A stretch of 64,000 nt of DNA from Bacteroidetes bacterium SW_9_63_38 (GCA_003022435.1 PXUA01000008.1:124001-188000), one strand, 5' to 3'; numbered from the stretch's first letter, positions 8,426-17,362 are shown. Program-made: numbers and translations. The notes: generated by a model not told the origin, from the letters alone.

Positions 8426-9469
8426 ATGGTCGATCTAGATGGAAAGGACATTTTAATTACCGGTGGCACCGGGTCGTTCGGCAAGAAGTGCACGGAAATC
8501 GTCCTGGACAGGTATGAGCCCAACCGGCTCATCATCCTGAGTCGGGATGAGCTCAAGCAGGCGAAAATGAAGAGCCGCTTTTCGCCGCAGGAGCACCCAT
8601 GTATGCGCTACTTCATCGGCGATGTGCGGGAGAAAGACCGGCTTTGCCGAGCGTTCACGGACGTGGATATTGTGATTCACGCGGCGGCCTTGAAACGCGT
8701 GCCGGCGGCGGAGTATAATCCGATCGAGCCGATCAAGACGAACGTGATGGGGGGAAGCAACGTGATCGAGGCGGCGATTGACCGGGACGTAGACCGGGTG
8801 ATTGCGCTGAGCACGGACAAGGGGGCCAATCCGGTCAACCTCTATGGCGCGACGAAGCTCTGTGCGGATAAGCTCTTCGTGGCGGGCAACAACTACTCAG
8901 GACAGGGAGGTACCCGTTTCAGTGTCGTGCGGTACGGAAATGTCGTAGGGAGCCGGGGGAGCGTGATTCCGTTCTTCTTGGAGAAGCGGGAAACCGGAAC
9001 GCTCCCGATTACCGACCCGCGAATGACCCGCTTCTGGATTACGCTGGAGCAGGCCGTCGACTTTGTGCTGAACAATTTGGTCCGGATGGAGGGGGGCGAA
9101 GTCTTTGTGCCGAAGATTCCGAGTATGGAGATCACGGACCTGGCGGAGGCGATTGCACCGGACTGCGACCACGAGATTGTGGGCATCCGGCCCGGAGAGA
9201 AGCTCCATGAGGTCATGATTCCTCGGAACGTGTCGCGGCGCACGCTGGAGTTTGAGGACTATTACTCCGTTCTGCCTGCATTTCGGGACTGGGATCGTGA
9301 CGGGTATCAGAAGGAGAACGGGGGCACGTGGTGCGAGGACCAGTTTAGATATGGGAGCGACACGAATGAGCATTGGCTGACGGCCGAGGAAATCCGGGAC
9401 ATGATCGGTCTTGACGATGAAGAGTATTCCCGGCCCGACGGAGAGACAAGAGCGACGGCCGCCGAATAG
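8426..9469 (+). CDS. pseB: UDP-N-acetylglucosamine 4,6-dehydratase (inverting), PseB
   Basis: 347 residues. Rossmann motif ITGGTGSFGKKCTEIVL (about 10-26), active-site region ALSTDKGANPVNLYGATK (about 129-146), then RYGNVVGSRGSVIPFF and GIRPGEKLHEVMI. This matches PseB, which removes water and inverts C5 of UDP-GlcNAc to give the 4-keto-6-deoxy-L-sugar, the first step to pseudaminic acid. It is followed by pseC after 46 bp. The truncated LegB-like gene just upstream is an unrelated dehydratase subfamily, so this gene is the functional dehydratase of the module. Confidence 0.93.
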   Translation: MVDLDGKDILITGGTGSFGKKCTEIVLDRYEPNRLIILSRDELKQAKMKSRFSPQEHPCMRYFIGDVREKDRLCRAFTDVDIVIHAAALKRVPAAEYNPIEPIKTNVMGGSNVIEAAIDRDVDRVIALSTDKGANPVNLYGATKLCADKLFVAGNNYSGQGGTRFSVVRYGNVVGSRGSVIPFFLEKRETGTLPITDPRMTRFWITLEQAVDFVLNNLVRMEGGEVFVPKIPSMEITDLAEAIAPDCDHEIVGIRPGEKLHEVMIPRNVSRRTLEFEDYYSVLPAFRDWDRDGYQKENGGTWCEDQFRYGSDTNEHWLTAEEIRDMIGLDDEEYSRPDGETRATAAE

Positions 9470-9515
9470 GCCTGATAGGTACGCCTACTCATTGATTACA
9501 CTGGGGCAGCATACC

Positions 9516-10724
9516 ATGGAGCATGTAGTTGAAACCGAAGAACTTGCGATCGATGGGGGCACGCCGGTCCGCGATGAGACCCTTGCCTACGGAGGGCAAA
9601 CCATCGAGGAGGAGGATGTGGAGGCCGTCGCGGAGACGCTGCGTTCCGACTGGCTTACGACGGGTCCGACGGTCGAGGCCTTCGAAGAAGAATTTGCCGA
9701 CTTCGTGGGCACCGAGGAGGCGGTGGCTGTGAGCAACGGCACGGCGGCCCTGCACGCGGCGATGCACGCAATCGGCATTGGCCCCGGCGATGAGGTGATC
9801 GTGCCGACCCTTACCTTTGCGGCGACCGCCAACAGCGTCGTATTCGAGGGCGGGACGCCCGTGTTTGCCGACGTGGATCCGGAGACGCTCCTCCTCGATC
9901 CGCAGAGCGTAAAGGAGCGTATTACGGAGGACACGAAGGCCGTGGTCGGGGTCGACTACGTGGGGCAGCCGTGCCGGTACGATGCGCTTCGCGAAATTTC
10001 CGACGCCCACGATCTGGTGCTCCTCGACGACGCGTGTCACGCAACGGGGGGCACGTACAAAGGCAAACCGGTTGGCTCTCTGGCGGACCTGAATACATTT
10101 AGCTTCCATCCGGTTAAAAACATGACGACCGGAGAAGGAGGAATCGTGACGACAAACAACAGCGAGTGGGCCGATCAGATGCGGCGGTTTCGAAACCACG
10201 GCATCACCAGCACGCACCACGAGCGGGCCGAAAAAGGATCCTGGTACTACGAGGTGGCCAACCCCGGCCGGAACTACCGGCTGACAGACTTTCAGTGCGC
10301 CTTAGGAATCAGCCAGCTCCAGAAACTGCCGGGATGGGTGGAGCGTCGGCGAGAGACTGCCCACGCGTACGACGAGGCATTTGCGCCAATAGAGGCCGTT
10401 GAGCCGGTTACACAGCGCGATGATTCAATTTGTGCCTACCACCTCTACGTCATCCAGTTGGAGTTGAACCAGCTGCGGGGGGATCGCGAACAGATCTTCA
10501 ATGCGCTTCAGGCTGAGGGCATTGGGGTGAACGTTCATTACATCCCGGTCCACTACCATCCGTATTATCGGGATTATTTTGGGACGGAAGAGGGCCTCTG
10601 CCCAACGGCCGAGGCAGCATACGAACGGATTATAACACTTCCAGTTTTTCCCCGCATGACGGATGAGGACATTGAAGATGTATCTGAGGCTGTCCGAAAG
10701 GTTGTAAACGTGTATGAGCATTGA
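9516..10724 (+). CDS. pseC: UDP-4-amino-4,6-dideoxy-L-altrosamine transaminase, PseC
   Basis: 402 residues from ATG 9516. An in-frame start at 9411 would overlap pseB and lacks family resemblance. It is a DegT/DnrJ/EryC1 PLP aminotransferase: IDGGTPVRDETLAYGGQTIEEEDVEAV, SDWLTTGPTVEAFEEEFA, then SNGTAALHAAM, and the PLP lysine in NTFSFHPVKNMTTGEGG (about 189-205), the pattern of PseC. It adds the 4-amino group to the PseB product. An AT-rich 83-bp leader separates it from the next gene. Confidence 0.93.
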   Translation: MEHVVETEELAIDGGTPVRDETLAYGGQTIEEEDVEAVAETLRSDWLTTGPTVEAFEEEFADFVGTEEAVAVSNGTAALHAAMHAIGIGPGDEVIVPTLTFAATANSVVFEGGTPVFADVDPETLLLDPQSVKERITEDTKAVVGVDYVGQPCRYDALREISDAHDLVLLDDACHATGGTYKGKPVGSLADLNTFSFHPVKNMTTGEGGIVTTNNSEWADQMRRFRNHGITSTHHERAEKGSWYYEVANPGRNYRLTDFQCALGISQLQKLPGWVERRRETAHAYDEAFAPIEAVEPVTQRDDSICAYHLYVIQLELNQLRGDREQIFNALQAEGIGVNVHYIPVHYHPYYRDYFGTEEGLCPTAEAAYERIITLPVFPRMTDEDIEDVSEAVRKVVNVYEH

Positions 10725-10807
10725 GCGAATAGGGGCAAAAAAATATAAAAGAAATAAGGGTTTCCAAAAGGCATACCATTACTACTAGAAAATAAGCACT
10801 GGTAAAA

Positions 10808-12604
10808 ATGGACTTAAGAAATGTTGAAGTAATAGCTGAGTTGGCAAACGCTCACGGAGGTGACCGATCTCGGGCCATCGACATGGTCGAGAGCATATCA
10901 GATTCGGCTGACGTGGCAAAAGTACAAGTCTTTACGGCCTCCGACCTGGCAGTCGAGTCACACGAAAACTACGACCTGTATCAAGATCTTTCGCTTTCTG
11001 CGAGCGATATAGAAAAAATGGTTGAGTCGGCACATGAGGCTGGAATACAACTTTTTGCGGATATTCTAGGCCATGAGGGGCTTGAGCGTGCTATAGGAAT
11101 AGAAATCGACGGTTTCAAAATACACAGTTCTGACCTGTCAAATTATCGACTAATAAAGAAGATTGCCGAAGAAAATAAGCCTACACTGATCTCGGTGGGG
11201 GGGGCGACAAGTCTGGAAATAAAAGAGGCTGTATCTTCGTTCAAAAATGTCTCGACTGCAGATATTGCACTTGTATATGGATTTCAAAACTATCCTACGA
11301 AGTTGAAGAAATCTCATTTAAACAGACTAAGGCACCTCGTCGCCCAATTTGATGATATATGTATGGTTGGTTACGCAAGCCACGTCGAGGGGAGTATGGC
11401 TGAGGCCAAGCATCTTCCAGCATGGGCAGTTGCAGCGGGGGCTGACTTCGTAGAGGTACACACGACGTTGGATAGGTCGGCGGAAGGGCCCGACTACTAC
11501 TCCTCGCTGGAACCGGACGCGTTTGAAATGATGTCCGCGAACATCGAAAAAGTTCGGGAAGTGATGGGTGAAGATGCTCACGAAATGTCGAAGGGTGAAA
11601 TCGAGTATCGACACGCTCATAAAAAATGCGCGGTAGCTACTCGAGAGCTTTGCGTCGGAGATACTGTTACTAAAGATGATGTAGACCTCAAGCGGCCTGT
11701 AAGCTGGGACGAGTCGGTAGTAACTAATATCGATAAAATTGCAAAAAAAAGTGTTACTCGCAATGTGAAAGAAGATACTCCTGTACGGTTGAGTGACGTA
11801 CAGAATAAAGTTTCTGCGGTGCTTGCATGCCGAGCAGAATCAACACGTCTGTATGGAAAGCCACTGCAACTAGTCGGAAAAAAATCGATCCTTGCACACC
11901 AAATCTCACAGCTAAAAACTGTAACTGCACTTGACGAAATCGTACTTGCAATTAGTGATACTCCCGCGAAGCAAGCATTCGTAAGTTTTGCAGAAGACTA
12001 CGATCTAAAGTACTTCGTTGGTGGCAAAAAAGATGTACTCGGAAGAGTAGTAAAAGCAGCTCGTCAAGTAGAGTCCGAATTTGTTGTTAGAACAACGACT
12101 GAAAATCCTTTTATTTACCAAGAGTCAGTAGGAGAGCAGATAAGTATTGCGATCGAAAAGAATTCAGACCTTGTTGTGTCAAGAAAACTTCCACTCGGGT
12201 CGTTTACCGAAGTGGTATCAGTTAATGCACTACAGCGATCCCACGAAAATGGTGAAGATAGACATAGAAGTGAGCTCGTTACGTCTTTCATCACTGAGCA
12301 TCCTGAGTCTTTCGAAATTATTGGAGTCAACCCACCGAACTCGCTGAGGCGCCCGGACGTTCGTCTGACGGTGGACAACCCATGTGACTTAATATTGGTA
12401 AGAAAAATATGGAATAACCTGCCCAAAAAGAGAGACAAGTACGATCTGAAAAGCATAATAGATGTGTACGACAAAAAGGGGCTAAAAAGTATAAACATTA
12501 CTGAGCCTGATGGAAATAGCAAAAGTGTGATCAGTACTTCTTGGCACGTGTATGGGGAAATAGATAGAAATATGGAGGTCTTCGATACGGCTATAAATAA
12601 ATAA
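10808..12604 (+). CDS. nonulosonate synthase (NeuB/SpsE-like)-SAF-cytidylyltransferase (SpsF-like) fusion
   Basis: 598 residues, three parts. Residues ~1-270 resemble a NeuB-type TIM barrel: EVIAELANAHGGD, VAKVQVFTASDL, KIHSSDLSNYRL, GFQNYPT, VGYASHVEGS, and EVHTTLDR. A SAF-like segment (~275-335) starts KKCAVATRELCVGDTVTKDDV. Residues ~336-598 resemble SpsF-type cytidylyltransferases (ACRAESTRLYGKPL, then DEIVLAISD, RTTTENPF and RPDVRLTVDNP). It sits between pseC and pseG, where pseF normally lies, so it could supply CMP activation. Whether the synthase half condenses phosphoenolpyruvate with a sugar is unknown, since pseI is also present. Codon use is clearly more AT-rich than its neighbours, with an AT-rich leader, indicating transfer. 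Confidence 0.78.
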   Translation: MDLRNVEVIAELANAHGGDRSRAIDMVESISDSADVAKVQVFTASDLAVESHENYDLYQDLSLSASDIEKMVESAHEAGIQLFADILGHEGLERAIGIEIDGFKIHSSDLSNYRLIKKIAEENKPTLISVGGATSLEIKEAVSSFKNVSTADIALVYGFQNYPTKLKKSHLNRLRHLVAQFDDICMVGYASHVEGSMAEAKHLPAWAVAAGADFVEVHTTLDRSAEGPDYYSSLEPDAFEMMSANIEKVREVMGEDAHEMSKGEIEYRHAHKKCAVATRELCVGDTVTKDDVDLKRPVSWDESVVTNIDKIAKKSVTRNVKEDTPVRLSDVQNKVSAVLACRAESTRLYGKPLQLVGKKSILAHQISQLKTVTALDEIVLAISDTPAKQAFVSFAEDYDLKYFVGGKKDVLGRVVKAARQVESEFVVRTTTENPFIYQESVGEQISIAIEKNSDLVVSRKLPLGSFTEVVSVNALQRSHENGEDRHRSELVTSFITEHPESFEIIGVNPPNSLRRPDVRLTVDNPCDLILVRKIWNNLPKKRDKYDLKSIIDVYDKKGLKSINITEPDGNSKSVISTSWHVYGEIDRNMEVFDTAINK

Positions 12605-12613
12605 AAATTTGTT

Positions 12614-14122
12614 GTGCACAGTCCGCTTTTCATTCGAGCCGACGCGTCGCGGGAGATTGGCACCGGGCACGTCATGCGGTGCCTCGCGCTGGCCCAGGCC
12701 TGGCAGGAAAAGGGAGGGCAGGTGCATGTGCGGGGCCGCATGCCGGGCGAGCTGCGCGCGCGATTGGTCGGGGAGGGGGTTGAGTTCATCGAGGTGGAGG
12801 AAGAGGGTGGAACTTCGGCAGACGCACAGGCCACTGCTGCGTGTGCCCAGGAGATTGGGGCTTCTTGGATCGTCGTGGACGGGTACCACTTTGGAGCAGC
12901 CAACCAGCAAAATTTGCGGGAGGCGGGGCATCGGGTACTCTTCGTTGACGACTATGGTCACGCAGACCGCTACGAGGCGGACCTCGTGCTCAACCAGAAC
13001 ATCGACGCGGAGGACGGCCTCTACGCCGATCGGGCCGAGCATACGGATCTCCTGCTGAGACCAAAGTTTGCGCTTCTGCGGAAGGAGTTTTGGCCGTGGC
13101 GGGTGCCCCGCCGGGAGATCCGCGCGGAGGCCGAGCACATTCTGGTTACGCTCGGCGGAGCGGACCCCGACAATGTGACCACGGAGACGGTTAAGGCGCT
13201 CGGGACCGTGGAGGCCTCCGGAGTCCGGGCGACCGTGGTGATTGGCGGGAGCAATCCCCACGAGAATGCGATCCAAGTGGCGGCCGAGTCTGCCCATGTG
13301 CCGATTGACGTACGGCAGAATGTCGATGACATGGCCGAGCTGATGGCCGATTCTGACGTTGCCGTGTCGGCGGGGGGAAGCACATGCTGGGAGCTGGCGT
13401 TCATGGGCATTCCGAACGTGATCGTGGTGCTCGCGGAGAACCAGAAAGGCATCGCACGCGGGCTCGGTGATGCCGGAGCGGCTATCAATCTCGGCTGGCA
13501 CGAGGAAATTCGGGCGTCGGAAATCGAGTCTGCCGTCGGATCGCTGCTCCGAAATGAGCGAAAGCGGCGTCGGATGGCCGGCGAAGCTCAGGCGCTCGTC
13601 GACGGATGGGGCACTGAGCGCGCCGTGTCCGCAATGGCAGGCGAACTATTTCTTCGACCCGCTCAAGAGCAAGACTGTGAGCTCCTCTGGGAGTGGGCAA
13701 ACGACCCAGTGGTTCGAGAGCGATCGTATAATTCGGATCCTATCCCACTAAAGGAGCATGAGAACTGGTTCTCGGGGAAGCTCAAGGATCCGTCTTCGAA
13801 AATATATATTGCCGAAGAACGAGGAAAGCCAGTTGGGGAAGTTCGTTTCGATGTCAAGGAGGAGGCTGCAGTTGTAAGCGTTGTTGTAGATTCAGAGTAT
13901 CGTGGTAAAGGATACGGTACTGAGCTCATTCGACAAGGAACTAGGCACTTTCTCAGCGAGAATAGTGATGCTTATCGTGTAGATGCATTCATAAAGGAAA
14001 CCAATAAGCCCTCTGTGAGGGCTTTCGAGAAGGCTGGATACATGCATCAGGAAGACTTAGTCAGAAACGGTGATGCCTCCTACCGCTTTGCTTTTTCAAA
14101 GAGTGAACTGGATGAAACGTGA
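12614..14122 (+). CDS. PseG-PseH fusion (UDP-sugar hydrolase plus GNAT N-acetyltransferase)
   Basis: 502 residues, GTG start 10 bp after the previous stop. Residues 1-~335 are PseG-like: FIRADASREIGTGHVMRCLALAQAW, then VDGYHFG, VTLGGADPDN and VSAGGSTCWELAFMG, a GT-B-like hydrolase that removes UDP. Residues ~340-502 are a GNAT domain (LFLRPAQEQDCELLWEWANDP, SVVVDSEYRGKGYGTELI, NKPSVRAFEKAGY) matching PseH, which acetylates the C4 amine. Fusion of these two pathway enzymes is plausible since their reactions are consecutive. The GNAT half is visibly lower in GC than the PseG half, suggesting a mosaic join at the domain border. It ends in a 4-bp GTGA overlap with pseI. Confidence 0.9.
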   Translation: MHSPLFIRADASREIGTGHVMRCLALAQAWQEKGGQVHVRGRMPGELRARLVGEGVEFIEVEEEGGTSADAQATAACAQEIGASWIVVDGYHFGAANQQNLREAGHRVLFVDDYGHADRYEADLVLNQNIDAEDGLYADRAEHTDLLLRPKFALLRKEFWPWRVPRREIRAEAEHILVTLGGADPDNVTTETVKALGTVEASGVRATVVIGGSNPHENAIQVAAESAHVPIDVRQNVDDMAELMADSDVAVSAGGSTCWELAFMGIPNVIVVLAENQKGIARGLGDAGAAINLGWHEEIRASEIESAVGSLLRNERKRRRMAGEAQALVDGWGTERAVSAMAGELFLRPAQEQDCELLWEWANDPVVRERSYNSDPIPLKEHENWFSGKLKDPSSKIYIAEERGKPVGEVRFDVKEEAAVVSVVVDSEYRGKGYGTELIRQGTRHFLSENSDAYRVDAFIKETNKPSVRAFEKAGYMHQEDLVRNGDASYRFAFSKSELDET

Positions 14123-15165
14123 CAGATTTTTACGTCAACGGACGAAAGATTGGTGGAGAGGCCTCTGTCTACGTTGTTGCTGAAATGTCGGCCAACCACA
14201 ATCAAAACTTTGACCGAGCCGTCGAAATCGTCGGGGCTGCGGCGGAGGCAGGGGCAGATGCTGTAAAGCTTCAGACGTTCCGTCCCGATACAATCACGAT
14301 CGACAGCGAAAAAGAGCCCTTTCAAATCAGGGAGGGCCCGTGGAAGGGACGAACCCTGTACGACCTCTACGAAGAGGCCTACACGCCCTGGGACTGGCAG
14401 CCGAAACTTCAGGAGATTGCCCACGATCACGGGTTGGATCTGTTTTCCTCTCCATTCGATCCAACGGCCGTCGACTTCCTCGAAGAGATGGACGTGCCGG
14501 TCTACAAGATCGCCTCGTTCGAAAACGTCGACCTGCCACTGGTTCGGCGGGTAGCCGTGACCGGCAAGCCCACGATCATGTCGACGGGGATGGCTACGCT
14601 GGCCGAGATCGACGAAGCCGTGCGGGCATACCGGGAGGCGGGCGGAAAGAATTTATCCCTGCTCGCCTGCACGAGCTCCTACCCGGCCCCGCCGGAGGAG
14701 ATGCACCTGCGCCGCATTCCGCACCTCGCGGAGACCTTCGATGTGGTGCCGGGTCTCTCCGACCACACGCTCGGGACCGAGGTTCCTGTGGCCGCCGTAT
14801 CGTTGGGGGCTCGAATCGTCGAGAAGCACCTTACGCTCTCTCATGACGACGAAGGACCGGATAGCGACTTCTCGCTGGAGCCGGACGAGTTTGCCGAGAT
14901 GGTTCAGGCAGTGCGGAAGACGGAGAAGGCCCTCGGGGAGGTGCGCTACGAAACGACGGAGAAAGAGTCGGAGAGTAAGACATTCCGTCGATCGTTGTTT
15001 GCGGTGCAAGATATCGAGGAAGGAGAAGCTTTCACCAAGGAAAATGTGCGGAGCATTCGGCCCGGCGATGGACTCCATACGCGACATTACCACGAAGTGC
15101 TTGACGGTGAGGCAGCACAAGATATCGCTCGGGGCGTGCCACTCGACTGGTCGCTTGCCCGGTAG
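14119..15165 (+). CDS. pseI: pseudaminic acid synthase, PseI
   Basis: 348 residues. NeuB-type barrel: VVAEMSANHNQNFDRAVEIV, then DAVKLQTFRPDTITID, VPVYKIASFENVDLPLV, CTSSYPAPPEEMHLRRI, LSDHTLGTEVPVAAV and EKHLTLSHDDEGPDSDFSLEP. A C-terminal SAF domain (about 285-348) starts RRSLFAVQDIEEGEAFTKENV. The GPDSDFSLEP form and the ANH motif fit PseI, which condenses the 2,4-diacetamido sugar with phosphoenolpyruvate to give pseudaminic acid. Start GTG overlaps the pseG-pseH stop (GTGA), so translation is probably coupled. Confidence 0.93.
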   Translation: MTDFYVNGRKIGGEASVYVVAEMSANHNQNFDRAVEIVGAAAEAGADAVKLQTFRPDTITIDSEKEPFQIREGPWKGRTLYDLYEEAYTPWDWQPKLQEIAHDHGLDLFSSPFDPTAVDFLEEMDVPVYKIASFENVDLPLVRRVAVTGKPTIMSTGMATLAEIDEAVRAYREAGGKNLSLLACTSSYPAPPEEMHLRRIPHLAETFDVVPGLSDHTLGTEVPVAAVSLGARIVEKHLTLSHDDEGPDSDFSLEPDEFAEMVQAVRKTEKALGEVRYETTEKESESKTFRRSLFAVQDIEEGEAFTKENVRSIRPGDGLHTRHYHEVLDGEAAQDIARGVPLDWSLAR

Positions 15166-15186
15166 TGAACGACCAGCCTTGGGGAG

Positions 15187-15684
15187 ATGATTGCCTTGCA
15201 AAGACGCGAAGAACGGAGCCGCGAGGAGCAGCGACTCGGCACAGCGGGTCCCCTGTCGCTGCTTCCGGAGTGGCCTGGCGAACCCCTCATTGTGATGAAC
15301 GGCGATCTGCTCACGAAGCTCAACTTCGCCCACCTGCTCGACTACCACCGCAACCAGGAAGCCATTGCGACGACGTGCGTGCGCGAGCATAAGACACAGG
15401 TGCCCTACGGCGTCATCGAGACGGAGGAGCAGCAGATGACGGGGATCGAGGAAAAGCCCACGGAGCGGTACTTCGTGAACGCCGAGATCTACGTCCTGGA
15501 ACCCGAGACGCTCGGTCTCGTGCCCGGGAACGAGTTCTTCGACATGACCGAGCTGTTCGAGGCAATAATCGAGCGGGAGGCCGAGGCCAGCGTGTTTCCC
15601 GTTCGGGAGTACTGGCAGGACGTGGGGCAGAGGGAAGACTTTCGTCGCGCTAATGGAGAGTATGAGGAGGCTTTCGACGAATGA
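15187..15684 (+). pseudogene. 3' fragment of a PtmE-like sugar-phosphate nucleotidyltransferase gene
   Basis: From about 15222 the frame reads REEQRLGTAGPLSLLPEWPG, then PLIVMNGDLLTKLNF, YGVIETEEQQMTGIEEKP, VNAEIYVLEPE and YWQDVGQREDFRRANGEY. This is the second half of CBS-domain-linked nucleotidyltransferases of the PtmE type (about 350 residues), which make the GDP-sugar starting the legionaminic acid route. The CBS domains and the GGxGTRL-type nucleotide loop are absent, so the product should be inactive even though a 165-residue frame remains open. It overlaps the next gene by 4 bp (ATGA), the spacing expected in an intact leg operon. Confidence 0.78.
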
Positions 15685-16394
15685 TTAACGATCACAGTGT
15701 ACTCGGCGTTATTCTGGCGCGGCGCGGGTCGAAGGGGCTCCCTCGAAAAAATGTGCGCGACCTCGCCGGAAAACCGCTCATAGCGTGGACGATCGAGGCC
15801 GGGTACGAGTCGGAGTACCTGGATCGGCTCATCTTGTCCAGCGACGACGAGGAAATCATGGAGGTGGTTGAGGAATATGGCTGCGACGTGCCGTTTCGGC
15901 GTCCGGCAGAGCTCGCAGAGGACGACACGCCGAGCATGGACGCCCTCCTCCACGCCCTGGATCAGATGCCAGACCACGACTACGTCGTTCTTCTACAGCC
16001 CACCTCACCCCTACGCACGGCGGAGGACGTCGACGCTACCATCGAACGATGCCATCAAACGGAAGCCCCGGCCTGCGCCACCGTCACCGAAACCGACGAG
16101 CCGCCGCAATGGATGCACACGCTGAATGACGAGCATCGGCTGGAGCCCGTATTGGACTCTGACGAAGCCGTTACACGCCGGCAGGAAGCCCCGACGACCT
16201 ACGTGCTTAACGGAGCGGTGTATGTGGGGCGTACAGACTGGCTTAGAGAAACGAGGGATTTTGTGACAGACCCGACCCGTGCGCACGTCATGCCCAGGAA
16301 ACGGTCTGCAGACGTGGACACGGCGCTGGATTTGGCCTGGTGTGAGTGGTTAGTTAATCACAAACATATCCGGACTATTGGAGAGGATTCGTAG
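15681..16394 (+). CDS. CMP-nonulosonate cytidylyltransferase (LegF/NeuA-like)
   Basis: 237 residues. GVILARRGSKGLPRKNVRDLAGKPLIAWTIEA (residues ~8-40) is the CTP-binding start of CMP-sialate synthetases. YVVLLQPTSPLRTAEDVD, TYVLNGAVYVG and the late SADVDTALDLAWCEWL follow. The GSKGLPRKN form and GKPLIAWTI are closer to LegF/NeuA than to PseF, which usually has SKRIPRKN. It activates a nonulosonic acid with CTP. Coupled by overlap to the PtmE-like remnant, it may be a survivor of a legionaminate operon now serving, or trying to serve, pseudaminate. Confidence 0.88.
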   Translation: MINDHSVLGVILARRGSKGLPRKNVRDLAGKPLIAWTIEAGYESEYLDRLILSSDDEEIMEVVEEYGCDVPFRRPAELAEDDTPSMDALLHALDQMPDHDYVVLLQPTSPLRTAEDVDATIERCHQTEAPACATVTETDEPPQWMHTLNDEHRLEPVLDSDEAVTRRQEAPTTYVLNGAVYVGRTDWLRETRDFVTDPTRAHVMPRKRSADVDTALDLAWCEWLVNHKHIRTIGEDS

Positions 16395-16456
16395 GCCAGA
16401 ATAAAATCACTAGAAGTTACAAGTTCGGCCCTTATCCAACATCACTTCTTCTCTGA

Positions 16457-17302
16457 ATGTCCCCTGATTTTGTCATCGTTGGTGCAATGAAGTCAGGCAC
16501 CTCGACACTGGCACATCACCTCCGGCAGCACCCGGAGATATACATGCCGAGAGGAGAGCTCCACTTCTTCGACGCCCGAGGCAAGTATGCGGATCGATGG
16601 GAACGAGGCGTAGAATGGTACGAACAGCAGTTCGAAGACGCTTCGCCGACGGATCTATGCGGGGAGAAAACGCCGACCTATTCCTATCTCCCGTCTGTGC
16701 CAAAGAAAATGAGCCGGGTTGTGCCGGACGCCAAGCTCCTCTGGATTTTTCGGAATCCTGTAGATCGAGCGTACTCCAACTACTGGCACGCCGCCTGCGC
16801 AGGAAGCGAGTGGCTGAGTTTTGAAGAGGCCGTTCGGCGGGAAGAGGCGCGCATAGAGGAGAACATTTGGAAGGGATACGTCCGTCGCAGCCAGTACATC
16901 GAACAGGTTGACCGTTTTCTAGACTACTTTGACCGTGAGGTGATGCACTTCAGTCAACTAGAAGACTTCAAAGAAGCCCCAAGATCGGTTCTCCGAGAGA
17001 TTTGTCATTTTCTCGGGGTAGACGAACAGCTCGTTGACCTGGAGTCTAATTTGGATCGAAAAAATGTCACGGTAGCTCCTCGCTCTGTTTCCGCGCGTTA
17101 CCTTGCCCGAGGCATTTTGGGCAACGTGCCAGTTCTCGGTTCTCTGGCCAAGAAACTCGAGTACAAAATCAATCGTCGAGAGCACTCGGGATACCCGGAA
17201 CTTTCGTCGGCACTGCGGGCGCAACTCGAACGCCACTTCGCGCCATACAACCGACGGCTCGAAGAACGAGTCGGGATCGACGTGAGCGTGTGGACGACAT
17301 AA
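16457..17302 (+). CDS. sulfotransferase (Sulfotransfer_1-like)
   Basis: 281 residues. The 5'-phosphosulfate loop is at the very N-terminus (FVIVGAMKSGTSTLAHHL, residues 5-22), followed by HPEIYMPRGELHFFD. The 3'-phosphate motif LLWIFRNPVDRAYSNYWHA lies near 95-113. The layout matches the heparan-sulfate-type PAPS sulfotransferase family used on polysaccharides. It follows the CMP-nonulosonate gene after 62 bp. The acceptor is unknown. Confidence 0.88.
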   Translation: MSPDFVIVGAMKSGTSTLAHHLRQHPEIYMPRGELHFFDARGKYADRWERGVEWYEQQFEDASPTDLCGEKTPTYSYLPSVPKKMSRVVPDAKLLWIFRNPVDRAYSNYWHAACAGSEWLSFEEAVRREEARIEENIWKGYVRRSQYIEQVDRFLDYFDREVMHFSQLEDFKEAPRSVLREICHFLGVDEQLVDLESNLDRKNVTVAPRSVSARYLARGILGNVPVLGSLAKKLEYKINRREHSGYPELSSALRAQLERHFAPYNRRLEERVGIDVSVWTT

Positions 17303-17362
17303 CTGCCTCACAACCGGGAGCTCGCTGTCGTTCATACTGTAGGCGCATACGTTTCTTCTACT

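Noticed and set aside
9411-9515. Earlier start for pseC
   Set aside because: The extra 35 residues overlap pseB and do not resemble PseC proteins; ATG 9516 matches the family start.
15187-15684. Intact nucleotidyltransferase gene
   Set aside because: The open frame lacks the N-terminal nucleotide-binding loop and CBS domains; homology begins mid-protein, so it is called a fragment.
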